A stretch of 64,000 nucleotides of DNA from NCBI RefSeq assembly GCF_900172265.1, contig NZ_FWFK01000005.1:62001-126000 (forward strand), written 5' to 3'. The stretch is from Roseivivax jejudonensis (GTDB lineage: Bacteria; Pseudomonadota; Alphaproteobacteria; Rhodobacterales; Rhodobacteraceae). A program made the position numbers and the translations under genes. Of this stretch, positions 17,320 to 25,309 are shown piece after piece. Under the pieces are notes generated by a model. It saw nothing but the letters and a program-made list of their open reading frames with translations, did no database searches and was not told where the DNA came from. Numbering within the stretch: position 1 is the stretch's first letter; every line of letters starts with the position of its first letter.

Positions 17320-19860
17320 ATGCAGATCACATACTTCGGCGACGACCAGTTCTTCCTCAGCGAAGCATTCTCTTCCGCGGACGACCGCTTCGAACCTGAA
17401 CCGATAAGCTTCGGCAGCACCGAAATCGTTCTCGAAAACTCCGACACCGGCGCGATCACCACGCTCACCGGGTCCGGGTTCTCGCTCGCAGGGAACGGTG
17501 AGCCGAACGGCGGCGTGATCACCTCCATCGAATTCTTCGACACCGTCGACGGGCCGGACGACCTTGTCACCGTGGCCGTGATTGACGGCATCACCTGGAC
17601 CCTCGTCGATTTCGTCGAGGCGTTCGACGACGCGATCGAGGATGGCGATCTCGACGCGGTCGCGGACCTGTTCTCGCAGGACGGGCCGATCGTCTTCGAC
17701 GCGTCCGCAGCCACGCTCTGGCTCGACATGTTCGACTTCACCGAGGCGTTCCGCCTGGTGACCGAACCCGTGCAGGTCACCGGCAGCAGGTTCGACGACT
17801 ACCTCGTCGGCACGCCGCAGAACGACACCTTCGATCCCGGTGAAAACGACGGCTATGACGTGCTCAAGGGCTCGGAGGGTTCGGACACCTACGACCTCGG
17901 CGCGGGCACGCCGGGCAGCTACTACGCGCTGGAATACAACGAGATCGACGGCCCGATCACCGTCTCGATCAACACCGTCCTCGGTACCGCCACGATCACC
18001 GACGGCGACTTCACCGACCGTATCCTGAACATCCGCACCGCCACCTTCGAGGACAGCGGCGACGGCATCGAGATCGCAGGCACCGGCCGCGACGACACGT
18101 TCACGATCCGGCAGGCCGACCGCAACTGGATGGCGCTGTCCGGCGGCGACGGCGACGACACCTTCAACCTTCAGATCGAGGACGGCGGCACCGTCCGCAT
18201 CTACAACAGCTGGGATGGCGGCGAACGGGCCGAAACCGGCGTGACCGCGAACCTCGCGACCGGTATCGTCGAGGATGCCTTCGGCGGCGAGGACACGATC
18301 AACGTGTCGGGCGACGGCCGGCTGGAATTCGGCGGCACCGACTTCGCCGACGAGATCACCGGCAGCGCGCGCCGCGAAAGCTTCATCTCCAACGGCGGAA
18401 ACGACACGATCGACGGCGGCGGCGGCATCGACCGCATCCGCTACGATCGCTCGCGCATGGAAGAGATGGTCATCGACCTCGAACTCGGCCGCGCCGAGGG
18501 CAGCCGGGACGGGGTCGCCTTCGTCGACACGCTCCGCAACATCGAGGAAGCGCGCGGCAGCCGCGTGAACGACACGATCCGCGGTTCGTCGGATGACGAC
18601 CGGCTCGAGGGCCGCCAAGGCGACGACGTGGTGTCCGGCCGCGGTGGCGACGACACGATCGAGGGCGATGCCGGCAACGATACGCTGAACGGCAACGACG
18701 GCGACGACCGGCTCGAGGGCGATCTCGGCGACGACCTGATCGACGGCGGCGAGGGCGACGACCGCGTGGTCGTCGGCGCGACACTCGAGAACGCCGAGGT
18801 GACCGAGAACGCAGACGGGTCCATCGTGATCGCCTCCGCGGCGGGCACCGACACCTACGTCAATATCGAGACCTTCATCTTCGATGACGTCCGGCTCGAC
18901 GTCGACGACCTGCTGGAGGCCGGCGGCAGCGGCGGCGTCCCGGGCGACAGCGTGCAGGGCACCGACGGCGATGACACGCTGACGGCCACCGTGAACGATG
19001 ACACCGTGACCGGCGGCGGCGGCAATGACACCATCGACGGTGATTTCGGCGACGATGGCGTCTTCGGCCAGGACGGTGACGACGTGCTCGACGGCGGCCG
19101 CGGGAACGACAACATCGCCGGTTCGGTCGGAAACGACGCCATCACCGGTGGCAGCGGCCGCGACTCCATCGGCGGCGGCGAAGGCAACGATTCGATTGCC
19201 GGTGAAACCGGCGACGACACCATCGGCGGCGGTGTCGGTGACGACCGGATCGACGGCGGTGCCGGCGACGACGTGCTCGCGGCCGGGGCCGGCGACGACG
19301 GCATCATCGGCGGCGCAGGCAACGACACGATCGGCGGTTCGTACGGCAGCGACAGCGTCGGCGGCGGTTCCGGCGACGACAGTCTCGGCGGCGGCTTTGG
19401 CATGGATCTCGTCGAGGGCGGCGACGGCAACGACTCGATCGGCGGCGGCGAGGGCAACGATACCGTGCGCGGCGACGACGATGACGACTTCCTCGCCGGC
19501 GGCGGCCGCAACGACATCGTCGATGGCGGCGAAGGCAACGACACCATCAATGGCGGCTCGGGCAACGACACGCTCACCGGCGGCAGCGGCGCGGACCAGT
19601 TCAACTGGATCTCGACCGACAACATCGCCGGTGACGTCGACGTGGTGACCGACTTCGAGGACGGGGTCGATACACTCCTCTTCGCCGGGGTCGCCAACGC
19701 GCCGGGCTCGGGCCTCGCCGGCCGGGTCGAGACCCTGTCGATCGACGACACGACCTTCAACGGACAGGCCGCGGCCGAGATCGAGTACGAAGGACAAACC
19801 GTCGTTCTCCTCGGCGTATCGGCCGATGCCCTGGGCGTCGACGACTTCCTCTTCGTCTGA
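17320..19860 (+). CDS. RTX protein 4
   Basis: This 846-residue, strongly acidic protein starts at the ATG at 17320 (MQITYFGDDQFFL). A TTG at 17287 would add 11 residues that fall inside a leader hairpin, so it was not used. Residues 1-150 are non-repetitive and unrecognised. A beta-rich part with scattered RTX units follows (about 150-480), including FIFDDVRLDVDDLL-type strands near 520. The main array of about 24 nonapeptides spans residues 543-762 and carries the shared DDFLAGGGRND unit. The end, VDDFLFV, resembles the secretion signals of its neighbours. It shares VVLLGVSAD near the C terminus with RTX protein 5, its closest relative here. Function unknown. Confidence 0.85.
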   Translation: MQITYFGDDQFFLSEAFSSADDRFEPEPISFGSTEIVLENSDTGAITTLTGSGFSLAGNGEPNGGVITSIEFFDTVDGPDDLVTVAVIDGITWTLVDFVEAFDDAIEDGDLDAVADLFSQDGPIVFDASAATLWLDMFDFTEAFRLVTEPVQVTGSRFDDYLVGTPQNDTFDPGENDGYDVLKGSEGSDTYDLGAGTPGSYYALEYNEIDGPITVSINTVLGTATITDGDFTDRILNIRTATFEDSGDGIEIAGTGRDDTFTIRQADRNWMALSGGDGDDTFNLQIEDGGTVRIYNSWDGGERAETGVTANLATGIVEDAFGGEDTINVSGDGRLEFGGTDFADEITGSARRESFISNGGNDTIDGGGGIDRIRYDRSRMEEMVIDLELGRAEGSRDGVAFVDTLRNIEEARGSRVNDTIRGSSDDDRLEGRQGDDVVSGRGGDDTIEGDAGNDTLNGNDGDDRLEGDLGDDLIDGGEGDDRVVVGATLENAEVTENADGSIVIASAAGTDTYVNIETFIFDDVRLDVDDLLEAGGSGGVPGDSVQGTDGDDTLTATVNDDTVTGGGGNDTIDGDFGDDGVFGQDGDDVLDGGRGNDNIAGSVGNDAITGGSGRDSIGGGEGNDSIAGETGDDTIGGGVGDDRIDGGAGDDVLAAGAGDDGIIGGAGNDTIGGSYGSDSVGGGSGDDSLGGGFGMDLVEGGDGNDSIGGGEGNDTVRGDDDDDFLAGGGRNDIVDGGEGNDTINGGSGNDTLTGGSGADQFNWISTDNIAGDVDVVTDFEDGVDTLLFAGVANAPGSGLAGRVETLSIDDTTFNGQAAAEIEYEGQTVVLLGVSADALGVDDFLFV

Positions 19861-19870
19861 TCCAGACCTC

Positions 19871-19900
19871 CGCCCGGGCGCAGATTATTGCGCCCGGGCG
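19871..19900 (+). terminator. Terminator hairpin after RTX gene 4
   Basis: A perfect 12-bp stem, CGCCCGGGCGCA against TGCGCCCGGGCG, with a 6-base AT-rich loop (GATTAT), starts 10 bases after the stop codon. It is followed by AACAACACAC rather than T residues. It is the strongest hairpin in the RTX block. Confidence 0.65.
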
Positions 19901-19937
19901 AACAACACACTTCCGATCCTGCGCAAACCATGCCTCT

Positions 19938-19999
19938 CGCGGAAAATTACTTCCGCGGGGACGAAGATTTGCTATTCTCCGCGCACCGCTTTTGTGCGC
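19938..19999 (+). promoter_or_regulatory. Leader element of RTX gene 5 (two hairpins around GCTATTCTC)
   Basis: CGCGGAA (19938-19944) pairs with TTCCGCG (19951-19957). Then comes GCTATTCTC (19971-19979), identical to a nonamer upstream of RTX gene 2, and next a GCGCAC/GTGCGC hairpin (19981-19999). TATTCT may be a -10 box. The ribosome site AAAGG lies about 9 bases before the ATG at 20042. Confidence 0.4.
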
Positions 20000-20041
20000 T
20001 AAGCTCAAGTAATTTCGAATCTATCCATAAAGGTTACACTC

Positions 20042-21514
20042 ATGGCCACCTTTACGATTTCCGGTATCCAGTTCGTCTCCAACGTCCGGGGCGAGGTTAT
20101 CTCCACCCCGCGCGCGGCGGACTTCGTGCTCGAGGGCAGCGACAACCTTGCGATCACCTTCTCGCCGGATGCCGAAGACGAGCTTCGCGCCTTTCTCGAC
20201 GTCGGCGCCGGCCGGCTCGACCGCGTCAGCCTCGACGGCGCGCCGATCGATCTGCTCGATGATCGCTACGAGCTCTACCTCACGCCCTATGTCCTCGACG
20301 GCGTGAACTCGACGCTCGCCTTCGTCATCGACGCCGACAGCGCCAACGCACAGCAACTGTCGGTCAGCGGATACATCTTCACGCTCGCGGGCGAGCCCAT
20401 CGTGACCGGCGTTCCGTCGGCGCAGGACCTGCAGACCGCACTCTTCGCGACCGACACCATCGCGATCGAGGACGCGCCCATCGCTCCGGGCGACACCGTC
20501 GCGGCGACGGACTTCTTCGGGGTTGAGATCGGCGAGTCCGCGCCCGTCGACTTCGGCCTGCCGGCCGCGTTCGAGGATGCGCCGGAGGTGCCCGACACTC
20601 CCTACGACACCCAGCCGGCAACCGAGACCACGCTGTCCGGAACCGACGAGGCCGAACAGATCATCGGCGGCACTGCGTCCGAGCGGATCGAGGCCGGCGC
20701 CGGCGACGACACGCTCGGCGGGCGCGAAAACGACGACGTCCTGCTGGGTGGTGCCGGCGACGACGAGATCGCGGCCTCCGACGGGAACGATTTCGTCTTC
20801 GGCGGTGACGGCAACGATTCGATCGGCGGCGGTCTCGGCAACGACCAGCTCGAGGGCGAGGCCGGCAACGACACGCTCGGCGGCGGCTTCGGCGACGACT
20901 ACGCCGAGGGCGGCCTCGGCAACGACGTTCTCGCGCTTGGCGCCGGCAACGACACCGCCGTCGGCGGCGAGGGCGACGACACTGCCGGCGGCAGCCAGGG
21001 CACCGACCTCGTGTTCGGCGGCGTGGGCAACGACAGCCTCGGCGGAGGTTTCGGCCAGGACACGCTCGTCGGCGGTGAAGGCGACGACTCCATCGGCGGC
21101 GGCGAGGGCAACGACGTCGTCTTCGGCGGCGACGGCGACGATTTCCTCGCCGGCGGCGGACGCGACGACGCGATCACCGGCGGTGCTGGCGACGACACCA
21201 TCAACGGCGGCGTCGGCAATGACACGATTTCGGGCGGCGAAGGTGCGGACCTCTTCGTCTGGAGCGATGCCGAGCCGGGCAACGGATCGGTAGATTTCGT
21301 CACCGACTTCGAGGACGGCGTCGATCAACTGCGCTTCGACAACGTGCCCTTCGTGCCGGGCAGCGGCCTTCAGGGCCGACTCGATTCGCTGGATGTTCGT
21401 GACGAACTCGCCGGCGGCGAAACGGCGGCAGTGCTCAGCTACAACGGCGATACCGTCGTGCTGCTCGGCGTGTCCGCCGCGGACCTGACCATCGAGGACT
21501 TCGTTTTCCTCTGA
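20042..21514 (+). CDS. RTX protein 5
   Basis: This is the shortest of the five tandem RTX proteins (490 residues). Residues 1-190 form one non-repetitive beta-rich domain starting MATFTISGIQFVSN that I do not recognise; it ends with a Pro/Asp-rich linker (PDTPYDTQPATE). Residues 197-406 hold 23 nonapeptides, including ASDGND, the alternating SIGGG and LGGG units, and DDFLAGGGRDD. The C-terminal part (DFVTDFEDGVDQLRF, VVLLGVSAADL, ending IEDFVFL) is nearly the same as that of RTX protein 4. There is no Sec signal; type I secretion is expected. It converges with the sulfotransferase gene, with only 9 bases between stops. Confidence 0.86.
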   Translation: MATFTISGIQFVSNVRGEVISTPRAADFVLEGSDNLAITFSPDAEDELRAFLDVGAGRLDRVSLDGAPIDLLDDRYELYLTPYVLDGVNSTLAFVIDADSANAQQLSVSGYIFTLAGEPIVTGVPSAQDLQTALFATDTIAIEDAPIAPGDTVAATDFFGVEIGESAPVDFGLPAAFEDAPEVPDTPYDTQPATETTLSGTDEAEQIIGGTASERIEAGAGDDTLGGRENDDVLLGGAGDDEIAASDGNDFVFGGDGNDSIGGGLGNDQLEGEAGNDTLGGGFGDDYAEGGLGNDVLALGAGNDTAVGGEGDDTAGGSQGTDLVFGGVGNDSLGGGFGQDTLVGGEGDDSIGGGEGNDVVFGGDGDDFLAGGGRDDAITGGAGDDTINGGVGNDTISGGEGADLFVWSDAEPGNGSVDFVTDFEDGVDQLRFDNVPFVPGSGLQGRLDSLDVRDELAGGETAAVLSYNGDTVVLLGVSAADLTIEDFVFL

Positions 21515-21523
21515 CCGGACCGC

Positions 21524-22369
21524 TCAGCGCGCGCGGGCAAAGATCCCCCCGACCCGCGCGCGCAACGCGTCCGACAGCGCGGGCGGCCCCAGCGGGCCGC
21601 CGCGTAACCGTGGATCCGGCCGGTAGGCGAAGGTCGCGAAATCCACGTCGTAGAGCCGCGCGATCCGCGCGATCGTCTCCTCCGACAGGAAATTCGCGTA
21701 GCCGAAGGCATAGCCTGACACCTCTTGCGCCGCGACCCGGCCGAGATAGCCGTCATGCGCATCGCTCTCGGCGACCGGCGTCCGGTTCTCGACCTGCGGG
21801 GTATAGCGCAGGCCCAGCGTCCGCCCGAGCGCGGCCATCTCGGTCTCCAGCCGCTCGACATGGACCACGTGATCGTATCGAAAGCTGCGATCGCGGGCGA
21901 GTGTCGGCGGAATCTGCGTGTCCCAGTGCCCGTTCACCGGCACGTCCGGCCCCGGCCGGTCGGCGAACAGCGCCTCGATCTCGGTCAGGAAATCCTCGAA
22001 GCTCATGGTGTTGGCGTCGGGATAGGCCCCGGTCCGCGCCACGTAGGCATCGTGCAGATCGCGCGCGAAGGGTTCGAGCTGCCGGCGCGTCGACAGCGGC
22101 CGCCCCTGGTAGACGCAGAACTTGTTGAAGTAGGCGCTGATCGCCCGGATCGTCGGATGCCGCACCACGATCACCGCGGCATAGCCGTCCCGGTCGATCA
22201 GCGGTCGCAGGTCGGCCAGCGGCTGCGAGGTCTGGTGGAAGTATTTCTTCTGCGCCGGCGGCTCGGCCATGTTGTCGGCCAGAACGCGCCAGAGCGTCGT
22301 GCACGCTGCCTTCTGCGACCAGAAGAAGACCGCCTTGCGCTGGTGGTCGGCATATCCGCGCCAGCCCAT
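21524..22369 (-). CDS. Sulfotransferase family protein (capsule-associated)
   Basis: The 281-residue product carries the two PAPS-binding signatures of sulfotransferases. A 5'-phosphosulfate loop variant lies near the N terminus (WSQKAACTTLWR, about 18-29), and the 3'-phosphate motif RHPTIRAISAYFNKF lies at about 70-84. Family members of this type transfer sulfate from PAPS to carbohydrates. It starts 10 bases after the kpsM stop on the same strand, so it is co-transcribed with the polysaccharide exporter and probably sulfates the exported glycan. The acceptor is not known. No PAPS-synthesis genes are in the window. Confidence 0.82.
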   Translation of the reverse strand: MGWRGYADHQRKAVFFWSQKAACTTLWRVLADNMAEPPAQKKYFHQTSQPLADLRPLIDRDGYAAVIVVRHPTIRAISAYFNKFCVYQGRPLSTRRQLEPFARDLHDAYVARTGAYPDANTMSFEDFLTEIEALFADRPGPDVPVNGHWDTQIPPTLARDRSFRYDHVVHVERLETEMAALGRTLGLRYTPQVENRTPVAESDAHDGYLGRVAAQEVSGYAFGYANFLSEETIARIARLYDVDFATFAYRPDPRLRGGPLGPPALSDALRARVGGIFARAR

Positions 22370-22379
22370 GTCCCACGCC

Positions 22380-23198
22380 TCAGATGTTGATCATGTCGCG
22401 GTTGTAGCGACGCAGCAGCACGAGGCCCACGGCGAAACAGACCGCGCAGATGGCGAACACGTACAGCTTCGAGACATAGCTGGCATCGTAGGTGGCGTAG
22501 ACCCCGTCGCGCGACACGCCGACGATGTGCACGATCGGGTTCCACCACAGCCAGTCGCGATAGGGCATCGGGATCTGGTCGTAGAGAAAGATGATGCACG
22601 AGATCAGGAACAGAGGCCGGTTCAGAATCGCCCACACCCGTTCCCAGATCGGGTAGATGGTCAGGAAGTACGAATTGAGCGTGCCGACCGAGATCCCGAG
22701 CGCGAACGCCATCGCGTAGCTCATCGCCATGTCCGGTACGTCGAGGATCATGTCGAGATCGTAGAGCACGATGATGCCCGTGAAGAGGCAGATCCCGATC
22801 AGCGTCTGGGTGATCGCGTTCAGGATCGCGCGCGCGATGATCGTGTCCATGAAGGTCACGCCCGGATAGGCCAGCAGCGGCTTGGAGAAGCGCTGCGCCA
22901 TCGCGATCTTGTTCTGCAGATCCATGTAGGCAAAAAACGGCAGGACGCCGGAGGCGAAGAAGATCGCGAAATTCGTGCCGATCGCCGGAGAGCGGAACCC
23001 CGTCGCAAAGACCAACGTCAGAAGCCCGATGCCCGCCACCGGCTCCAGGATCGCCCAGAGATAGCCCATCGGCGAGCGGCCATAGGTCGTCGACATCTCG
23101 CGCAGCATCAGCGCCGCGATCACCCGGCCCGTCGCAAAGCGCCGCGCCGGCGGGCGGGCGCGGTCGCGGGGCAGCGGCGGAAGCGAGACATCTGACAT
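22380..23198 (-). CDS. kpsM: Capsular polysaccharide ABC exporter, permease (KpsM-like)
   Basis: The 272-residue ABC-2 type permease has six predicted membrane helices and a cytoplasmic N terminus ending in the family sequence LMLREMSTTYGRSPMGYLWA. With KpsT it would move a lipid-linked polysaccharide across the inner membrane. The start at 23198 (MSDVSLPP) was chosen because the frame upstream to 23396 overlaps the kpsE start region and lacks homology. The gene is divergent from kpsE-kpsT and is followed by a sulfotransferase. Splitting kpsM from kpsT on opposite strands is unusual, as they often sit together. Confidence 0.9.
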   Translation of the reverse strand: MSDVSLPPLPRDRARPPARRFATGRVIAALMLREMSTTYGRSPMGYLWAILEPVAGIGLLTLVFATGFRSPAIGTNFAIFFASGVLPFFAYMDLQNKIAMAQRFSKPLLAYPGVTFMDTIIARAILNAITQTLIGICLFTGIIVLYDLDMILDVPDMAMSYAMAFALGISVGTLNSYFLTIYPIWERVWAILNRPLFLISCIIFLYDQIPMPYRDWLWWNPIVHIVGVSRDGVYATYDASYVSKLYVFAICAVCFAVGLVLLRRYNRDMINI

Positions 23199-23295
23199 GA
23201 GCGCTCTCTGGCATAGCGGCATCGCCTTTGCTAGAGGAAGGCGCGGCCGACGCCCGAGCCGGCGCCGCATGGCATCAGGGAAGGATGATCCCCAC
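23199..23295. promoter_or_regulatory. Divergent kpsM/kpsE promoter region
   Basis: The two capsule exporter transcripts must start from or near this short segment. The kpsE frame also has an ATG at 23197 that overlaps the kpsM start codon on the other strand. I see no clear -10/-35 pair or named operator. A purine run GGGAAGG (23278-23284) could be the ribosome site for a GTG start of kpsE at 23296. Confidence 0.4.
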
Positions 23296-24594
23296 GTGCA
23301 GAAGCCCACACCCACAGCCGGAGCCGCCAATCGTCCACAGGAGACGAGCCGCGCCGGGACCCAGGAGGTGCCCGGCTGGCTGAAGGGCCAGCCCACCCCG
23401 ATGAAGACCGGCCGCCGCCCTGACCAGGCCGGTGTCCCGCCCCAGGGCGATGCGCCGGTGCGTCCGCCCGCGCGCCCGGCGGAACCCCGCCGGCGTCACT
23501 GGCTTCTCGGGCTGTCCTTCATCCTGTGGGTCGTCGTCCCGGCGCTCGTGGCGGCGTACTACCTCTTCTCCGTGGCGCACGACCAATACGCCAGCCGCGT
23601 CGGCTTTTCCGTCCGCACCGAGGAGATCGGCTCGGCGGTGGAGCTTCTGGGCGGCATCACCGAGCTGTCGGGATCGTCCTCGTCGGACACCGACATCCTC
23701 TACGAATTCATCGGCAGCCAGCAGATGGTGCGCGCCGTGTCCGACCGCCTGCCGCTTCGCGAATTCTACGCGATCGACGGCGACCCGGTGTTCACGCTCG
23801 GCGATGATGCGCGGATCGAGGCGCTCTGGTCCTACTGGCAGCGCATGGTCAAGGTCTTCTACGACCGCGGCTCGGGTCTGATCGAGGTGCGCGTGCTCGC
23901 CTTCGAACCCGACCAGGCACAGCGCATCTCCGAGGTGATCTTCGACGAGAGCAGCCAGATGATCAATCAGCTCTCCCAGATCGCCCGCGAGGACGCGATG
24001 CGCTATGCCGAGGACGAACTCGCCCGGGCCGAGGATCGCCTGCGCGAAGCGCGGCAGGCCACCACCGCGTTCCGCAACCGCACCGGCATCATCGACCCGC
24101 TGGCGGATATCCAGGGCCAGATGGGCGTGGTCAATGCGCTGCAGCAACAGCTGGCCGAGGCGCTGGTGGAGCGTGGGACGATCCTCGAAAGCAACCCGTC
24201 GGATCCGCGGATCGCCGATATCGACAGGCGCATCCGCTCCATCCGCGGCCAGATCTCCAGCGAACGCTCGCAAATGGCCGAGGATGTCGGCGGCTCCGAG
24301 GAAACCGGCCCCAACGGCCGCTCCTATTCCCGGCTTCTCGAGGAATACGAGGCGCTGCGCGCCGACCAGGAATTCGCCGAGGAGGCCTACGTCTCGTCAC
24401 GCGCCGCGCGCGACAGCGCCCTGGCCGAGGCGCAGCGACAGTCGCGCTACCTCGCCAGCTACGTCGCGCCCACGCTCGCCGAAACCGCCGAGTTCCCGCG
24501 ACGCTGGGTGCTGCTCAGTCTCGTCGCGGGCTCGCTGTTCCTGACGTGGTCGATCGGCACCATGATCTATTATTCCCTGCGCGACCGCCGCTGA
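23269..24594 (+). CDS. kpsE: Capsule polysaccharide export inner-membrane protein (KpsE-like, Wzz/PCP family)
   Basis: KpsE-type proteins are polysaccharide co-polymerase (PCP) proteins that link the inner-membrane ABC exporter to the outer-membrane channel. The 441-residue product has a Pro/Arg-rich cytoplasmic N terminus and a first membrane segment (LLGLSFILWVVVPALVAAYY, about 83-102). A long periplasmic region follows with coiled-coil stretches such as ARAEDRLREARQ and EEYEALRADQEFAEEAY, and a second membrane segment lies just before the C terminus. Starts at 23197, 23269 and GTG 23296 are possible; 23296 has the best ribosome site. No outer-membrane partner (KpsD/Wza) gene is seen in the window. 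Confidence 0.88.
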   Translation: MASGKDDPHVQKPTPTAGAANRPQETSRAGTQEVPGWLKGQPTPMKTGRRPDQAGVPPQGDAPVRPPARPAEPRRRHWLLGLSFILWVVVPALVAAYYLFSVAHDQYASRVGFSVRTEEIGSAVELLGGITELSGSSSSDTDILYEFIGSQQMVRAVSDRLPLREFYAIDGDPVFTLGDDARIEALWSYWQRMVKVFYDRGSGLIEVRVLAFEPDQAQRISEVIFDESSQMINQLSQIAREDAMRYAEDELARAEDRLREARQATTAFRNRTGIIDPLADIQGQMGVVNALQQQLAEALVERGTILESNPSDPRIADIDRRIRSIRGQISSERSQMAEDVGGSEETGPNGRSYSRLLEEYEALRADQEFAEEAYVSSRAARDSALAEAQRQSRYLASYVAPTLAETAEFPRRWVLLSLVAGSLFLTWSIGTMIYYSLRDRR

Positions 24595-24624
24595 GCGGGC
24601 GCGGGATCCGGGCGACAGGCGGCG

Positions 24625-25299
24625 ATGATCGAGCTTCGCGATCTCTGCAAGACCTTCATCCTCCACGGCCGGCGCAAGGTCGTGGCGGACCATATCAACG
24701 CGGTCTTTCCCACGAACCGCACCGTGGCGATCCTCGGCCGGAACGGCGCGGGCAAGTCCACGCTGCTGCGGATGCTGTCGGGCTCGATGGATCCCGACTC
24801 CGGCCGTATCGTCGCTCAGGGGACGGTGTCATGGCCGGTCGGCTTCGCGGGGTCGTTCCACGGGGAACTCTCGGGGCTTCAGAACACGCGGTTCATCGCC
24901 CGGGTTTACGGCGTCGACACCGATGAGCTCGCCGCCTTCGTGGAGGAATTCGCCGAGCTTGGCGATCACTTCAACCTGCCCGTGCGCACCTATTCCTCGG
25001 GGATGCGCTCGCGCCTCGCCTTCGGCGTGTCGATGGGCATCCACTTCGACACCTACCTCGTCGATGAGGTCACCGCCGTGGGCGACGCCAGCTTCAACGC
25101 CAAGTCCGACGCCGTGTTCAAGGAGCGGATGAAGACTTCGGGCGCGATCATGGTCTCGCACTCGATGCCCAAGGTGCGCCAGCTCGCGGACCACGCCGCG
25201 ATTCTCGAAGACGGCCAATTCACCTTCTACGAGGACGTGGAGGCCGCGATCCACGACCATTCCGAGCTGGTCCGCGCCCACAAGGCCAAGGCCGGCTGA
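24625..25299 (+). CDS. kpsT: Capsular polysaccharide ABC exporter, ATP-binding protein (KpsT-like)
   Basis: The 224-residue ATPase has Walker A GRNGAGKST (38-46). Its signature motif is the degenerate YSSGMRSRLAFG found in KpsT/Wzt proteins instead of LSGGQ, and its Walker B region is modified to YLVDEVTAVGD. It powers glycan export through the KpsM permease. The gene starts 30 bases after kpsE and is clearly part of the same unit. Its stop codon directly abuts the stop codon of the convergent sulfotransferase-like gene. Confidence 0.93.
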   Translation: MIELRDLCKTFILHGRRKVVADHINAVFPTNRTVAILGRNGAGKSTLLRMLSGSMDPDSGRIVAQGTVSWPVGFAGSFHGELSGLQNTRFIARVYGVDTDELAAFVEEFAELGDHFNLPVRTYSSGMRSRLAFGVSMGIHFDTYLVDEVTAVGDASFNAKSDAVFKERMKTSGAIMVSHSMPKVRQLADHAAILEDGQFTFYEDVEAAIHDHSELVRAHKAKAG

Positions 25300-25309
25300 C
25301 TAGTCCGGC
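25291..25309. terminator. Possible two-way terminator at abutting stop codons
   Basis: GCCGG (25291-25295) pairs with CCGGC (25305-25309) around a loop holding both stop codons back to back (TGA on the plus strand, TAG on the minus strand). The stem is only 5 bp, so termination here is a weak inference. Confidence 0.35.

Noticed and set aside
13202-19797. Two very long minus-strand frames (13202-16105 and 17044-19797) opposite the RTX genes
   Set aside because: Same antisense artefact of the repeats; the products read as monotonous Val/Ala/Asp text with no domain.
10187-21260. Short regular DNA repeats that look like a CRISPR or satellite array
   Set aside because: The periodicity is 27 bases in phase with codons and encodes RTX nonapeptides; spacers and identical repeats are absent.
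24625-25299. kpsT as the ATPase of a type I secretion system for the RTX proteins
   Set aside because: It has the degenerate SSGMRSR signature and short form of polysaccharide exporters; type I ATPases are fused to membrane domains and come with a membrane fusion protein of another family.
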